Assembly: GCA_964500205.1 (NCBI GenBank)
Contig: CAZCNS010000007.1
Coordinates: forward strand, 62,001-126,000
Direction of reading: 5' to 3'
DNA from: UBA10329 sp964500205
GTDB taxonomy: Bacteria; Bacteroidota; Bacteroidia; UBA10329
DNA: 64,000 nucleotides
How positions within the stretch are numbered: the first letter of the stretch is position 1; every line of letters begins with the position of its first letter. The translations under genes and the position numbers were made by a program. Positions 1-11,000 of this stretch are shown piece by piece. The notes beneath the pieces are model-generated. The model did not search any database and was not told the DNA's origin. It saw only the letters and a program-made list of their open reading frames with translations.

Positions 1-1308
1 CTTGCTCGCCTTGGCGATCTCATTGATGGGCAGTGCGCTGGTGTTGCTGGCGAAGATGGCCGATTCGCTCATGTGGCTCTCGCATTCCGCGATCACCTTG
101 TGCTTTACGTTCAGGTCCTCGAACACCGCCTCGATAACCACCTGCGCCTTTTCAAAGGTGTTGTAATCCAGCTGGCCTACGATGCGGTTCATCAGGCGGT
201 CTGCATCCAGTTGGGGCATGGCCTTGCGCTGCACCTTCCTTCCGATGTCGCTCCACACGGTACGCTTCGCCTGTGTCAGTGTCTCCTGCTTGATGTCTTT
301 CAGCAGGACACGGATGTCTTTCGCTGCGCTTACCTGAGCAATGCCCGCGCCCATGAATCCCGCGCCCACCATGGCGATGGTGTCTACAGGACGGCTGTGT
401 TGCTTCAGTGGGTTCTTCTTCTTGTCGGTCATCGCGAAGAAGATGCCGCGTAGTTGGAAGCTCTCCGGTGTCAGGATGAGCTTCTCGAACCGCTTCACCT
501 CCTCAGCGTAGCCCTTGGCCGTGCCGCTCTCCATGCCGATGCGCACGCATTCCATTATCTCGTAAGGTGCGGGATAGTTGCCATTGGTCTGCTTGTCCAC
601 CATCTCCTTGGCTTTCTTGAAGATGATGCCGCGTGTAATGGGGTTGCCCTCCAGGAATTTCTCCATGCCCGTGCGCTTGTCCTCACGCTTCAATGGCCTT
701 TTCACCAATTCGTTGGCGAGGCAGATGGCCGCATCGAGCAGGGCTGGCTTCGTGGCGAGGCGGTCCACCAGCCCCATCTTCTTGGCGGGGTAGGCGAACA
801 CGTTCTTGCCCGTGAGCATCATGTCCAACGCCTTCTGAATGCCCACGAGACGGGGCAGACGCTGCGTGCCGCCACCTCCTGGCAATAGGCCGAGTTTCAC
901 CTCGGGCAGCGAGAGGATGGTCCCCTCATCCGCGGCAACGCGGGCGGTGCATGCCAGTGCGATCTCCAGCCCCGCGCCCATGCAGGCCCCGTGGATGGCC
1001 GCCACGATGGGCTTTTTGCTCTTCTCCAGGCGGTTAAGCAGCTCGTGGCCCTGCTTTGCGATGGGCTGCCAGTCGCCCTCCTTCTTCACATTGGCGAATG
1101 CCTCGATGTCAGCCCCTGCGATGAAGTCCTTCTTGCGGCTGATCATCACGGCCGCCTTCACTTCGGGGTCCTTCTCAATGGCGTCCATCATCGGGCCGAA
1201 CGTGCCGATCATGTCGGGTCCGATCTTGTTCACCTTGCTGTCCTGCTCGTCCATCCAGATGATGGCGATGCCGTTTCTTTTTTCGATCTCAGTGTATTTG
1301 GTTCTCAT
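1..1308 (-). CDS. fadJ: 3-hydroxyacyl-CoA dehydrogenase / enoyl-CoA hydratase (FadJ-type), 3' end cut by window edge
   Basis: This is a bifunctional beta-oxidation enzyme that hydrates trans-2-enoyl-CoA and oxidises the 3-hydroxyacyl-CoA with NAD+. The 436 visible codons begin at an ATG at 1308 and run off the left edge without a stop. The N-terminal ~200 residues are a crotonase fold with the GAGLEIALACTARVA oxyanion region and the LGLLPGGGGTQRLPRL segment. From about residue 300 a Rossmann domain begins with GAGFMGAGIAQ, typical of the dehydrogenase half. A full-length family member would be about 700-800 residues. A thiolase lies upstream on the same strand, the usual partner, but two unrelated genes and a repeat block separate them. 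Family assignment is secure; fadJ versus fadB naming is by resemblance. Confidence 0.93.
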   Translation of the reverse strand, partial: MRTKYTEIEKRNGIAIIWMDEQDSKVNKIGPDMIGTFGPMMDAIEKDPEVKAAVMISRKKDFIAGADIEAFANVKKEGDWQPIAKQGHELLNRLEKSKKPIVAAIHGACMGAGLEIALACTARVAADEGTILSLPEVKLGLLPGGGGTQRLPRLVGIQKALDMMLTGKNVFAYPAKKMGLVDRLATKPALLDAAICLANELVKRPLKREDKRTGMEKFLEGNPITRGIIFKKAKEMVDKQTNGNYPAPYEIMECVRIGMESGTAKGYAEEVKRFEKLILTPESFQLRGIFFAMTDKKKNPLKQHSRPVDTIAMVGAGFMGAGIAQVSAAKDIRVLLKDIKQETLTQAKRTVWSDIGRKVQRKAMPQLDADRLMNRIVGQLDYNTFEKAQVVIEAVFEDLNVKHKVIAECESHMSESAIFASNTSALPINEIAKASK

Positions 1309-1390
1309 GAAATGGTGTTTGATTGCAGAATGTCGATTGCAGATGGATGATTACACAAAGGAGTGCATTCGCTCCATTGAACCGAGCGTA

Positions 1391-2122
1391 TTATCGGACA
1401 AAGATTTTTCTGACGGAGATTCCCTTAGAGTTTGAAAGCCGAACAATGACAATGCCTGATGGTGCGTGGAAAGCAGTGGTCTCACCCCTGTTCATTGCCT
1501 GTGAATGGAGAACGCGGCCCGTGATGTCCAGCATATCGAGCGTCCCCGAAGCATCGGTTTGCACTATGAGCTGGCCGTCCTGTGCATGGACTGAGAGCGG
1601 ATGTTCTTCCGCATCGGCAATGCCAGTCTGGAGTTCAACCTCGCAGGGGGCGAAGGACTCGCCTGTCAGCAGGGCATACGTGTTGTCGCACAGGGCCTCG
1701 GTAACGCCTTCTGTTATCCAGCAGGAGTAGTTCTCGCCTTCAACGGTCGGTGTGCCCACCGCACGGATGTGAAAGTAGATGGTGGCAGGGCCGCTTGCCG
1801 CTGATATTCCAAGCCCAGTGGTCTGCGGGGTGAAGGTTGTGGAGTCACCTACACTTACAGGCTGCCAGCCGTTCATCAGCGCAGTGCCGCTCGGGTCGGG
1901 TTCGTCTATCACGAGTGCGAGTTCAATGCCCGTTGGGAATGCGATCCCACTGAAGTCGAAACCAAAATCAGTGCCGTCCGCCCAAGTGCAGTTCCCGGGC
2001 GAGTAGTACACACCTTCATAGACCACATCATCGCGGTACTCACCTACGACATACTGGCCGGCCATGATCTGCGCCATGAGCGGGGCAGGGGAGAGGAGAA
2101 GGAGGGCGAGGAGTTGCTTCAT
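1391..2122 (-). CDS. Secreted protein with T9SS type A sorting domain
   Basis: The 243-residue product has an N-terminal signal peptide (about residues 1-17, ending LMAQ). The C-terminal ~75 residues look like a T9SS type A sorting domain, with the pattern GTLDMLDITGRVLHSQ followed by a hydrophobic strand and a terminal basic SVRKIFVR. The middle (about residues 20-165) is a beta-rich domain with a few cysteines that I do not recognise. It is expected to be exported by type IX secretion to the cell surface or medium. It sits between the four-helix-bundle gene and fadJ on the same strand, with no functional link to beta-oxidation evident. Confidence 0.8.
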   Translation of the reverse strand: MKQLLALLLLSPAPLMAQIMAGQYVVGEYRDDVVYEGVYYSPGNCTWADGTDFGFDFSGIAFPTGIELALVIDEPDPSGTALMNGWQPVSVGDSTTFTPQTTGLGISAASGPATIYFHIRAVGTPTVEGENYSCWITEGVTEALCDNTYALLTGESFAPCEVELQTGIADAEEHPLSVHAQDGQLIVQTDASGTLDMLDITGRVLHSQAMNRGETTAFHAPSGIVIVRLSNSKGISVRKIFVR

Positions 2123-2184
2123 GGAGTGAGTTTTTGATTTGCGAAGAACGATTATCGATTAACGATTTGCGATTGAGGGGGCGG

Positions 2185-2553
2185 TCACTTGGAGTCTTTC
2201 AGGTTCTTCTTAGCGGTGTTGGCACTTGCCACGAAAATGGCAATCAGTTCATTGCACTCTGATTTCACAGTAGAAAAGGTTTCGGGTGATGGATGGAGCT
2301 TGGTTCTATCAATCACTTTCAGACAGATGAAACTCTCCCTCAACTCCTTGATGATGATATTGACTTTGTGAATGAAGTCCTTGTTGGATTCTGCTGAACG
2401 GGCCTCGCCATAGTTGAGGGCAGGGGAGGAACCACTCCGCAGAAGCTGATTCGCATAGTATCTGGCTGCATAGGTACTCGGCATCTTATCTGTCAGTTCA
2501 ACGATAGAGACCGAAAAGTCGATGAGTCGGTCTTCAAGTGCTTGAGGCGTCAT
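2185..2553 (-). CDS. Four-helix-bundle protein (S23 / 23S rRNA intervening-sequence family)
   Basis: The 122-residue protein matches the Bacteroidota four-helix-bundle family (TIGR02436 style): an ARYYANQLLRSGSSPALNYGEA core, a SNKDFIHKVNIIIKELRES helix pair, and a lysine-rich C-terminus. The family was first noted in 23S rRNA intervening sequences but is mostly found as stand-alone chromosomal genes, often near defence or variable loci. Its function is unknown. The ATG at 2553 is the only good start. Both flanks carry copies of the AACGATTATCGATTAACG word repeat, suggesting this small gene lies in a repeat-rich, recently rearranged stretch. Confidence 0.85.
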   Translation of the reverse strand: MTPQALEDRLIDFSVSIVELTDKMPSTYAARYYANQLLRSGSSPALNYGEARSAESNKDFIHKVNIIIKELRESFICLKVIDRTKLHPSPETFSTVKSECNELIAIFVASANTAKKNLKDSK

Positions 2554-2566
2554 CAGTGGATGGATT

Positions 2567-3066
2567 TGCGAAGAACGACTATCGAACTGCGAATGCCTTG
2601 GGCATTAGAGACCACGGTTTCGAGACTGCGACTGATTGCCAATCATTTTCAACAACGGATTTCGGGCATTTGAAGAGGAATTATGACTGCAAGGCCCTTT
2701 CAATCGCCAATCGCAGTTCGATAATCGTTCTTCGTCAATCATTTACATGGAATGCGTTTCAGATAACTGACAGCATTGCGGATGCGACCAAAATCGCCAA
2801 TCGTTAATCGATAATCNNNNNNNNNNNNNNNNNNNNNNNNNNNNNNNNNNNNNNNNNNNNNNNNNNNNNNNNNNNNNNNNNNNNNNNNNNNNNNNNNNNN
2901 NNNNNNNNNNNNNNNNATTGCGGATGCGACCAAAATCGCCAATCGTTAATCGATAATCGTTCTTCGCCAATAATTTTCACGGAATGTGTTTCGGATAACT
3001 GACAGCATTGCGGATGCGACCAAAATCGCCAATCGTTAATCGATAATCGTTCTTCGCCAATCAATT
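2567..3066. repeat. 90-bp tandem repeat block interrupted by an assembly gap
   Basis: This 500-bp stretch between the four-helix-bundle gene and the thiolase holds no convincing gene. A 90-bp unit starting ATTGCGGATGCGACCAAAAT is seen at 2917-3006 and restarts at 3007. The same start appears at 2775 just before the gap, and a more diverged unit precedes it at about 2685-2774. Each unit contains the word AATCGTTAATCGATAATCGT. Related single words occur at about 2143-2175 and 2567-2592. Confidence 0.85.
2817..2916. other. Assembly gap (100 N)
   Basis: Exactly 100 unknown bases lie inside the 90-bp tandem repeat. The round number indicates a scaffold join of unknown true length, most likely caused by the repeat itself. 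Confidence 0.99.
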
Positions 3067-4350
3067 TCACCAATCGTATCTCTCCAAAATAGTCGCATGC
3101 CCATGCGCCCCTGCCGCGCAAGCAGCCAGCAGCCCGTAGCGGCCATTCTCCGCGATGAGCCGGTTGGCGGTGGTGGTCATGATGCGAGCGCCTGTCGCTC
3201 CGAATGGATGGCCGATGGATAGCGACCCGCCCCACAGATTCATCTTGTCCATATTCATCTGGCCGACCGCTTTGTCACGGCCAAGGTTTTTCTTGGCGAA
3301 ATCGTCCGAGGCCAAAGCCGCGATGTTGGCAAGGATCTGCCCCGCGAAGGCCTCATGGAATTCGATGACATCCATCTGGTCGAGGGTCATGTTGTTACGG
3401 CCAAGGATTTTTGAAATGGCGTATGCAGGTCCGAGCAGCAGCTCCTCGCGGATGTCCTGTCCCGTGAATACATAGTCAGTGATGTAGGCCTTCGGTTTCA
3501 GTCCGAGTTCCTTGGCCTTCTCCTCGGTCATGATGAGCACTGCCGCTGCACCATCTGTGAGGAACGATGCGTTGGCAGCCGTGATGGTGCCGTGGGGCTT
3601 CACGAAGGCGGGCTTCAGCTTGGCCAGTTTGTCCAGTGGAGCCACGCGGATGCCGTTGTCCTTATCTATGGGTGCGAATTTCGGGGCTAGCTCCACGGGA
3701 ACGATTTCCTTAGCGAAGGTTCCATTGTCCACTGCTTTCTGCGCGAGCGTGTGCGAGCGGAGGGCGAACTCGTCCTGTGCCTCTCGGCTCACGCTGAACT
3801 TGGAGGCCAGCATCTCGCAGTCCTCGCCCATGAGGCGGTTGGTGAGGAATTCGGCCACGGCCGGGCGCTCAGGCGCGAAGTCTGACGGCCTCAGTGTGAG
3901 CGCGAATTTGATGAAATCACCTGTGGTGCGCAGCTTCTGTGCATTAAAGAGCTTTTTGCGCATGTGCTTTTTGAAGCCTATTGGCGTGTCGCTGGTGCAT
4001 TCGGTGCCACCTGCGATCACCACATCGGCATGGCCGAGGCGGATGAGGTCAGCAGCGCGGCTGATAGCCTGATTGGCCGAGATGCAGGCCTGCGACACCG
4101 TGTGGCATGGGGTCTTCTGCGCCAGTCCTGCGGTGAGGGCCGATTCTCGGGCCACATTCGGGGTCTTCACGTTATGGATGACAGTGCCCATCACCACTTC
4201 GTCCACGTCATCTGCCTTGATGCCCGTCTTGTCGATGACTCCCTTGATGGCGAATGCTCCGAGCTGATAGCTCATCAGATCAAAATAATCCGTGCCAGCA
4301 CGGAGGAATGGGGTGCGTGCCCCGTCAATCAGTACGACTCTTCTGCTCAT
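3067..4350 (-). CDS. fadI: Acetyl-CoA C-acyltransferase (thiolase)
   Basis: The 427-residue thiolase performs the last step of beta-oxidation, splitting 3-ketoacyl-CoA into acetyl-CoA and a shortened acyl-CoA. Visible family marks are the N-terminal VVLIDGARTPF, the active-site region CHTVSQACISANQAI (nucleophilic Cys), EFHEAFAGQ near residue 350, GGSLSIGHPFGATGAR, and the C-terminal CAAGAHGHATI carrying the second catalytic Cys. The reading frame continues upstream to 4446, but MSRRVVLIDG at 4350 matches the family N-terminus and is chosen. FadI is the natural partner of the FadJ-type enzyme downstream on the same strand. Confidence 0.93.
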   Translation of the reverse strand: MSRRVVLIDGARTPFLRAGTDYFDLMSYQLGAFAIKGVIDKTGIKADDVDEVVMGTVIHNVKTPNVARESALTAGLAQKTPCHTVSQACISANQAISRAADLIRLGHADVVIAGGTECTSDTPIGFKKHMRKKLFNAQKLRTTGDFIKFALTLRPSDFAPERPAVAEFLTNRLMGEDCEMLASKFSVSREAQDEFALRSHTLAQKAVDNGTFAKEIVPVELAPKFAPIDKDNGIRVAPLDKLAKLKPAFVKPHGTITAANASFLTDGAAAVLIMTEEKAKELGLKPKAYITDYVFTGQDIREELLLGPAYAISKILGRNNMTLDQMDVIEFHEAFAGQILANIAALASDDFAKKNLGRDKAVGQMNMDKMNLWGGSLSIGHPFGATGARIMTTTANRLIAENGRYGLLAACAAGAHGHATILERYDW

Positions 4351-4479
4351 GGTCTTTGTTATTCGGTTGAATGCGTGCATGGCAAATGTAGGGGCATTAT
4401 TGATTGGAGGGAAAATCTCTTTGTACCACCATAACGCTTTGTTCATCGATAAAACCGTGGGTTTACGGTAATAGTAACG

Positions 4480-4511
4480 CTTGAATTTGTACTATTGTCC
4501 CCAAATTCAAG
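4480..4511. promoter_or_regulatory. 10-bp inverted repeat upstream of the small secreted gene
   Basis: CTTGAATTTG (4480-4489) and CAAATTCAAG (4502-4511) are perfect inverted repeats separated by 12 bases. They lie 30 bases ahead of the start at 4542, in the divergent region shared with the thiolase gene. They could be an operator or an RNA hairpin; the sequence alone does not decide. Confidence 0.4.
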
Positions 4512-4541
4512 AGTTTGATCTAACCATAAAATGTCTCCGCG

Positions 4542-5033
4542 ATGATGCTTGCCCTTGTCAGAATCTTTAGTGCTATTCTGTTGATTAACATTGGATTATG
4601 CTGCTTCAATGTGGCTGCGCAATCATCTGTTAAGCTTCTGAACAGTCAGGGAGATGAAGTTGCAAAGTCGGTTCTGAATGATGCTCGCTTGAAGTCGTTG
4701 CGGCAGGATCTGCATCCGGGCATTTATCTCAAGGACGGTCAAGTAGTCAGAAAAGACCAGAAAGCGACCACGCTTGTCACGGATCCGGCATCTATGTTCA
4801 GTGTAAAGGAACTCGGCTCCCAGACACGTCTCATTGAAATGGTCACGGTTACCATAGATGATATAGCCGACCTCGGGAATGATATTGACGCCAGTTCACT
4901 CAGTGAGTTTGAGAATCTGAAATACCTGCAAGTTCGCTCTTCAGTGCCTACGACTACCGAGCACCTGCAAACGATGGTCAAGAACATGGGAGGTAACTAT
5001 CTCCTTCTTTTGAATGTCGATCCAGTCAATTGA
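4542..5033 (+). CDS. Small secreted protein preceding the giant adhesin
   Basis: The 163-residue protein has a clear signal peptide (about residues 1-27, hydrophobic LVRIFSAILLINIGLCC then VAAQ). The mature part is acidic, alpha/beta-like, with no motif I recognise, and includes the stretch SLSEFENLKYLQVRSS, reminiscent of a single leucine-rich turn. It ends 45 bp before the adhesin start, in the same direction, with no terminator between, so co-transcription is likely. By position it might assist export, folding or anchoring of the adhesin, but that is inference only. Confidence 0.75.
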   Translation: MMLALVRIFSAILLINIGLCCFNVAAQSSVKLLNSQGDEVAKSVLNDARLKSLRQDLHPGIYLKDGQVVRKDQKATTLVTDPASMFSVKELGSQTRLIEMVTVTIDDIADLGNDIDASSLSEFENLKYLQVRSSVPTTTEHLQTMVKNMGGNYLLLLNVDPVN

Positions 5034-5078
5034 GCCTTTAACCCCGAGGTTTTACAATAACCCCCACACTCCAACACC

Positions 5079-8000
5079 ATGTTGAAACGAGTATTTTCTT
5101 CGTCATCGATACTGAACAAGACCGTTGCGACCATGTTCGCTGCGGTATTTGCGTTTTCTGGCCCCATTGCCGAGGCACAGGTACGTGTGCCATTCACACA
5201 GCGCACTGTTCCTGCGAACATCAAGCTGAAAGGTGACTTTGCGATGACTGGCAATGCATTGCTCACCCTTGTCAACTATGACGACAATCAGAGCAATAAC
5301 GCCAACATGCGTTACGTGGATATTGATGGTGACCCTAGCACTTTCAACTCCTCTTCAGCCAATCTGGATTTTTCGTTGGAGAACGGTGCCGACCCCTCCT
5401 GCTCGGAGATCATCTGGGCGGGTCTCTATTGGTCTGGTCGAGCCTCGAACGGTGAGAACAGTCCATTGATCTTTGATGTGACCAAGAGCGTTCCTTCTGG
5501 CGCGACCACCCCTGTGAACGAGAGTTACACCTTGAATCACCTGGACGACATACCTGACACGGAATTCAATATGGTGGTAAGTCGAGGTGGCCCCAGCGGA
5601 GACCGTTTTGCAATCTATACCTTCAGCAATGGAGCAGATACTTATGTATTCAATTTCACTAACAATTCAGGTGCCAGTCGGGTGACGCTTTCAGTCAATG
5701 GAGGAGCTGCTGTGAACGTCCCTGTCAACTACACTGCCGCTGGAGGTAATGTCGGTATAGCGCAGTTGGTGACCCCGTATGTCATTCCATTTTTCGATGC
5801 TGATATAACCATTTTGGAATTGAGGCGCGACTCACGGACTGACCGCAGTACCGGGCAAACGGAGGATGCCGCACAGTCTGATGTCACCGTCACTGGCGAC
5901 CTTCCTGTTTTTACCAATGTGACGAAGACGTTTGATAAGAGGAAGGTCAAGATCAAAGGGCCAAGTGCTGGCGTGTACACAGAACTTACGGCTGCTGATG
6001 ATGACATCTATTATCCGTTCGACACGGATGGCTTCATGTATTCAGGATTTTTTGATGTGACTGATTACGTTGCAGCAAATGGCCCTGGTTCGTATACCAT
6101 AGCTGATGTTGCTCTGGTGGAAGGAAACGGAGGTGGTACCGGTTTCTATGGAGGATGGGGAATGGTGGTGGTTTACGAGAACTTCCTTATGAACTGGCGT
6201 GACATTACTGTCTTTGACGGTCACTCGTATGTTGCTGGTGGTATCACTGCTGATTTCGAGATTCCTGTCTCTGGTTTCCAGACCGCACCCGCTGGACCTA
6301 TCGATCCGAAGATCGGTATGATAGCCGGTGAGGGCGACCGCAGTATTCCTGGTGATTTTTTCCAGATCAGGAACGCAGCGGATAGCGATTGGGTGACCCT
6401 GAACCATGGTGGAAACTCCGCCAACAACTATTTTAACTCGTCCATTTTCACAGGCGGTAACGCAAGAAACCCCGAGCTCCTGAATAACACTGGCATGGAC
6501 GTCAGCGTTCAGACCATAGACAACCCCGGTAACGCTGTTGTGGCCAATGGTCAGACATCCACGCGCTTCCGTTACGGCACCACTCAGGACACCTACATCA
6601 TTTTCAATATCACCATGTCGGTGAACTCCTACGTACCTGAAGTGGAGGGGTTGGTGTCTGTGATCAATATCAACGGGTCTTCATCGCTGCCAAGTCCGCT
6701 CTCTGCCGAACCGGGTGAGGAGATTGAGTTTGAAGTGGAAATACGAAATCTCGGAACAGAACCGGTGGACAATTTCACCATAGCCATTCCTATTCCATAC
6801 ACGAGCACGTTTGTTAACGGCAGTGAGGATGTGACAGTATTCTTTTCTCCTCTTCCCACTCCCAATAATCTCTTTTTCGACCCCAATGCTGGGCCAACGG
6901 GTTCTATTATATATGATATGGGGACGCTACCTCTTCCGGCAGATCCTACAGAACTCCTGGCATCTTTCCGTTTCACCCTCCGAGCAACTGACAACTGCGC
7001 TATTCTCAGTGAGCCGAGCTGTACGAATGAGATTCCCGTGACGGGAACGGTCTCAGGTAATGGTGCCATTACTGGTTTCAGTGTTTTGAATGCGCAGCTC
7101 ATCACAGGTTATCAGACGGATGGGATTTGTATCGGGGAGCCGATCACGGACGCTATTACCACTCTTATCGATGTCCCGGCAAACTTTCTTGTGGATAATT
7201 GCACGGATGATGAAATAGCGGCCAACTTTGATTTCTGTGACACAGATGCCACTGTGCCCGTCAGTGCCATTGCCGCTGAGTTCCCCGTAGGAACAAGATT
7301 CTGGAATGAGTTCCCTGTGACAGGGTCCTCCACGGAGTATACCACCACATTCCCTTCCACCCCAGGTTCGGTGAGCACGTACTTCGCCACCCCGCCCAAC
7401 GTGGAGGACGGGTGTGTGATAGAGATGACCATCACCAAATGTGGTGTCATCGTTGCGAATGATGACAGTGAGACGGGCATCAACGGATTCACCGGTGCCA
7501 CGGATGTCCTCAACGTATTTGACAATGATGAGTTGAACGGCAGCGCGGTGAACCCTGCCGAGGTCACGTTGACCGAGACTGTGGCCGACCCGCAAGGCGC
7601 ACTCACCCTCAACCCTGACGGCAGTGTCGATGTGGCACCGAGCACACCCGCAGGAACCTATACCCTTACCTATAATATATGTGAGGTTGCTTTTCCCGCC
7701 AACTGCGATGACGCGGTGGTGACTGTGACGGTGATCGCAGCACCCATCGTGGCGAATGATGATGCGGGTTCTGCCAATGGCCTCACCGGTGGAACTGCGG
7801 TTGCTGACATCTGGGCGAATGATCAGTTGAACGGCAGTCCTGTTAATCCTGCCGTGATCACTACGACCGTTGTGACCCCTGCCTCCAACCCCGGTGTTGT
7901 GCTAAACCCCAATACAGGTGTCGTGACCGTGGCTCCCGGCACCCCGGCCGACATCTATAACATCACCTACCAGATCTGCGAGAACCTCAATCCGAGCAAT

Positions 8001-11000
8001 TGCGATGATGCTGTGGTGACCATCACCGTCATAGCACCTGTCATCATCGCCAATAATGATGCAAGCGGGTCTGTGAATGGGGTGAGCGGTGCGACCAATG
8101 TGCTCAATGTCTTTGACAATGATGAGTTGAACGGTGACCCAGTGAACCCTGCCGATGTTGCCCTGACTGAATTGACTCCTGATCCAACAGGTGCGTTGAC
8201 CCTTAATGGTGACGGTAGTGTGGACGTTACCCCTGGTACCCCGGCTGGCACTTATACGCTGACCTATCAGATCTGCGAGGTGGTGAACCCCGGCAACTGC
8301 GATCAGGCCGTGGTAACGGTGCCGGTCAGTGCGGCTCCTATCGTTGCGAATGATGACAACGGAGGTCCCGTGAACGGCCTTGACGGTGCGACCAATGTTC
8401 TGAACGTGTTCGACAATGATTTGCTGAACGGTAACCCCGTTAATCCTGGGGATGTGTCCCTGACCTTGGTGACGGGTCACCCCGCGTTGACGCTGAACCC
8501 GGATGGCAGCGTGGATGTCGATCCCAACACTCCAGCGGGGCCTTACACGCTCACCTATCAGATCTGTGAGAACCTGAATCCGACCAACTGTGATCAGGCA
8601 TTGGTAACCATCACTGTGGTCGCTCCGGAGATTGTTGCAAACAATGACAATGGTGGCCCAGTGAATGGTGCGACTGGACAGGACGATGTGCTGAACGTGT
8701 TTGACAATGATGAGTTGAATGGTAGTTCGGTGAATCCTTCCGATGTGACCTTGACCGAGGTGACCCCTGACCCGACCGGTTCCCTGACCCTCAACCCTGA
8801 CGGTAGTGTGGACGTTGCTGCCGGTACGCCTGTCGGTTCTTACAATCTCACCTACCAGATCTGTGAGAACCTTAACCCGACCAACTGCGATGATGCGGTG
8901 GTAACAGTGTCGGTCGGTCAATCGCTGATCGTGGCAAATGATGATAACGCAGGTGTGGTCAACGGCCTGAGCGGTGCTACCGACATCATCAATGTGTTCG
9001 ATAATGATGAGTTGAACAATGTGCCTGTAATACCGGCCCTCGTCACGCTCTCTGAGACCGTTGCAGACCCTGAAGGTGCGCTATCCCTCAACCCAGACGG
9101 CAGTGTAGATCTAGCTCCTGGAACACCTGCAGGGACATATACTCTCACCTACCAGATTTGTGAGGTGCTCAATCCGACCAACTGTGACGATGCTATGGTG
9201 ACAGCTGTGGTGGAGAACAATCCACCTGTGGCCGTCAACGATTTCAACGTGACGCTTGTCGATGAGCCAGTAAGCGGTCAGGTGCTTACCAACGACTATG
9301 ATCTCGATGGCGACAACCTGACTGTGAACACAACGTTGGTCAGTGGCCCGTCCAACGGCTCTGTCACCCAGAACGCGGACGGAACATACACCTATACGCC
9401 TGGCCCCGGATACACTGGAGTTGATACATATGTATATGAAGTGTGTGATGATGGCGTTCCAAGCCAATGCGATCAGGCCACGGTAACGATTACTATCACA
9501 GACCCGTCAGCAGGCAACGATCCGCCTGTACCCAATCCTGATGCTTACGTGACGCTGGTGAATGTTCCGGTTCCTGGCAACATCACAGAGAATGATTACG
9601 ACCCTGATGGGGACGACATCTTCGTAAACACCACGCCCATTACCCCACCGACCAACGGTTCTGTGACGATTGACACGGACGGTGACATCATTTACACTCC
9701 GAACCCCGGCTTCATTGGAACGGACAGTTTCGTGTATGAGATATGTGATGACGGCACCCCGGTGCTCTGTGCGCAGACCACAGTGACCATCATTGTGGAG
9801 CCCGACCGCACGGGTTCAGGTAACGACCCGCCATTCGCGGGTGATGATGCTGTGGTCACTAATGTGAACACGCCCGTTTCTGGCAACCATCTGCCGAACG
9901 ACTTCGACCCGAACGGTGATGATATCACCATCAGTACGACCCCCGTCAGCGGGCCGAGCAACGGCTCTGTTGTCATCAACCCTGACGGTACATTCGACTA
10001 TACTCCTGATACGGACTATGTGGGTCCTGACCAGTTCATCTATCAGATATGTGATGACGGCACTCCGAGCCTTTGCGCCACGGCTACGGCCTACATCCTT
10101 GTGCAGCCGCGTACCATCGAGGCCACGGCCAGCGATGTCTGTATCAACGATGTGCCGTACATGGATTACAGCATCTCGTCCGACAACTTCGCAGCTACAG
10201 CTCCTGTCACCATAGAGTGGTATGACCTTTCTGATAACCTCATTGCCACGTATACCAACCAACCTATCTCAGGTCAGGTGCTCTGGCCTGGTGCGGTGAT
10301 TGACGGCCTCGGTAATGGTCTCGACTGGCCAGGTTGGGTCTATGCCAACGGAGCCTGGAGTCAGGCAAGCGATGGTTTTGAGACCCTCATCCCACAGGCC
10401 AAGGTGGTATTCACCGTGAACCCGACCGATACGGTCATCGTCAACTATCCTCCGCTGGCTCCGTTCTGTATCGCGCGTCCGCCTGAGGGTCCTGTCGCGA
10501 TTGATGACATTAACAGCACACTCATTAACATTCCGGTGGATGGCAATGTGCTGACCAACGACTTCAGCCCCAACGGAGCTGACCTGTCAGCCAACACCAC
10601 CCCGCTTACGGATCCTGTCAACGGTTCGGTGACCCTGAACCCTGACGGCAGCTATACCTACATTCCTGATCTGGACTTTGTAGGTATCGATGGCTTTGAG
10701 TACATCGTCTGTGATGACAATGTGCCGAGCCTCTGCGATACGGCTATCGTGGTCATCACTGTGATTGACCCGTCATTGAGCAATGACCCGCCTGTTGCCA
10801 ATCCTGATTTCTATGTGACGTATGAGGATGAGTCTGTCAGCGGCAACGTTTTGAACAATGACAGCGACCCTGATGGTGATAACATTGCCATCAATACAAC
10901 TCAGATTTCCGGCCCGTCCAATGGTTCTGTGGTCATCGGTGCAAGCGGTGTCATCACTTACACACCGAATACTGGCTATGTTGGTCTCGACTCATTCGTC

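Noticed and set aside
7053..9467. Several long minus-strand frames within the adhesin
   Set aside because: They are periodic shadows of the repeats and share no family resemblance.
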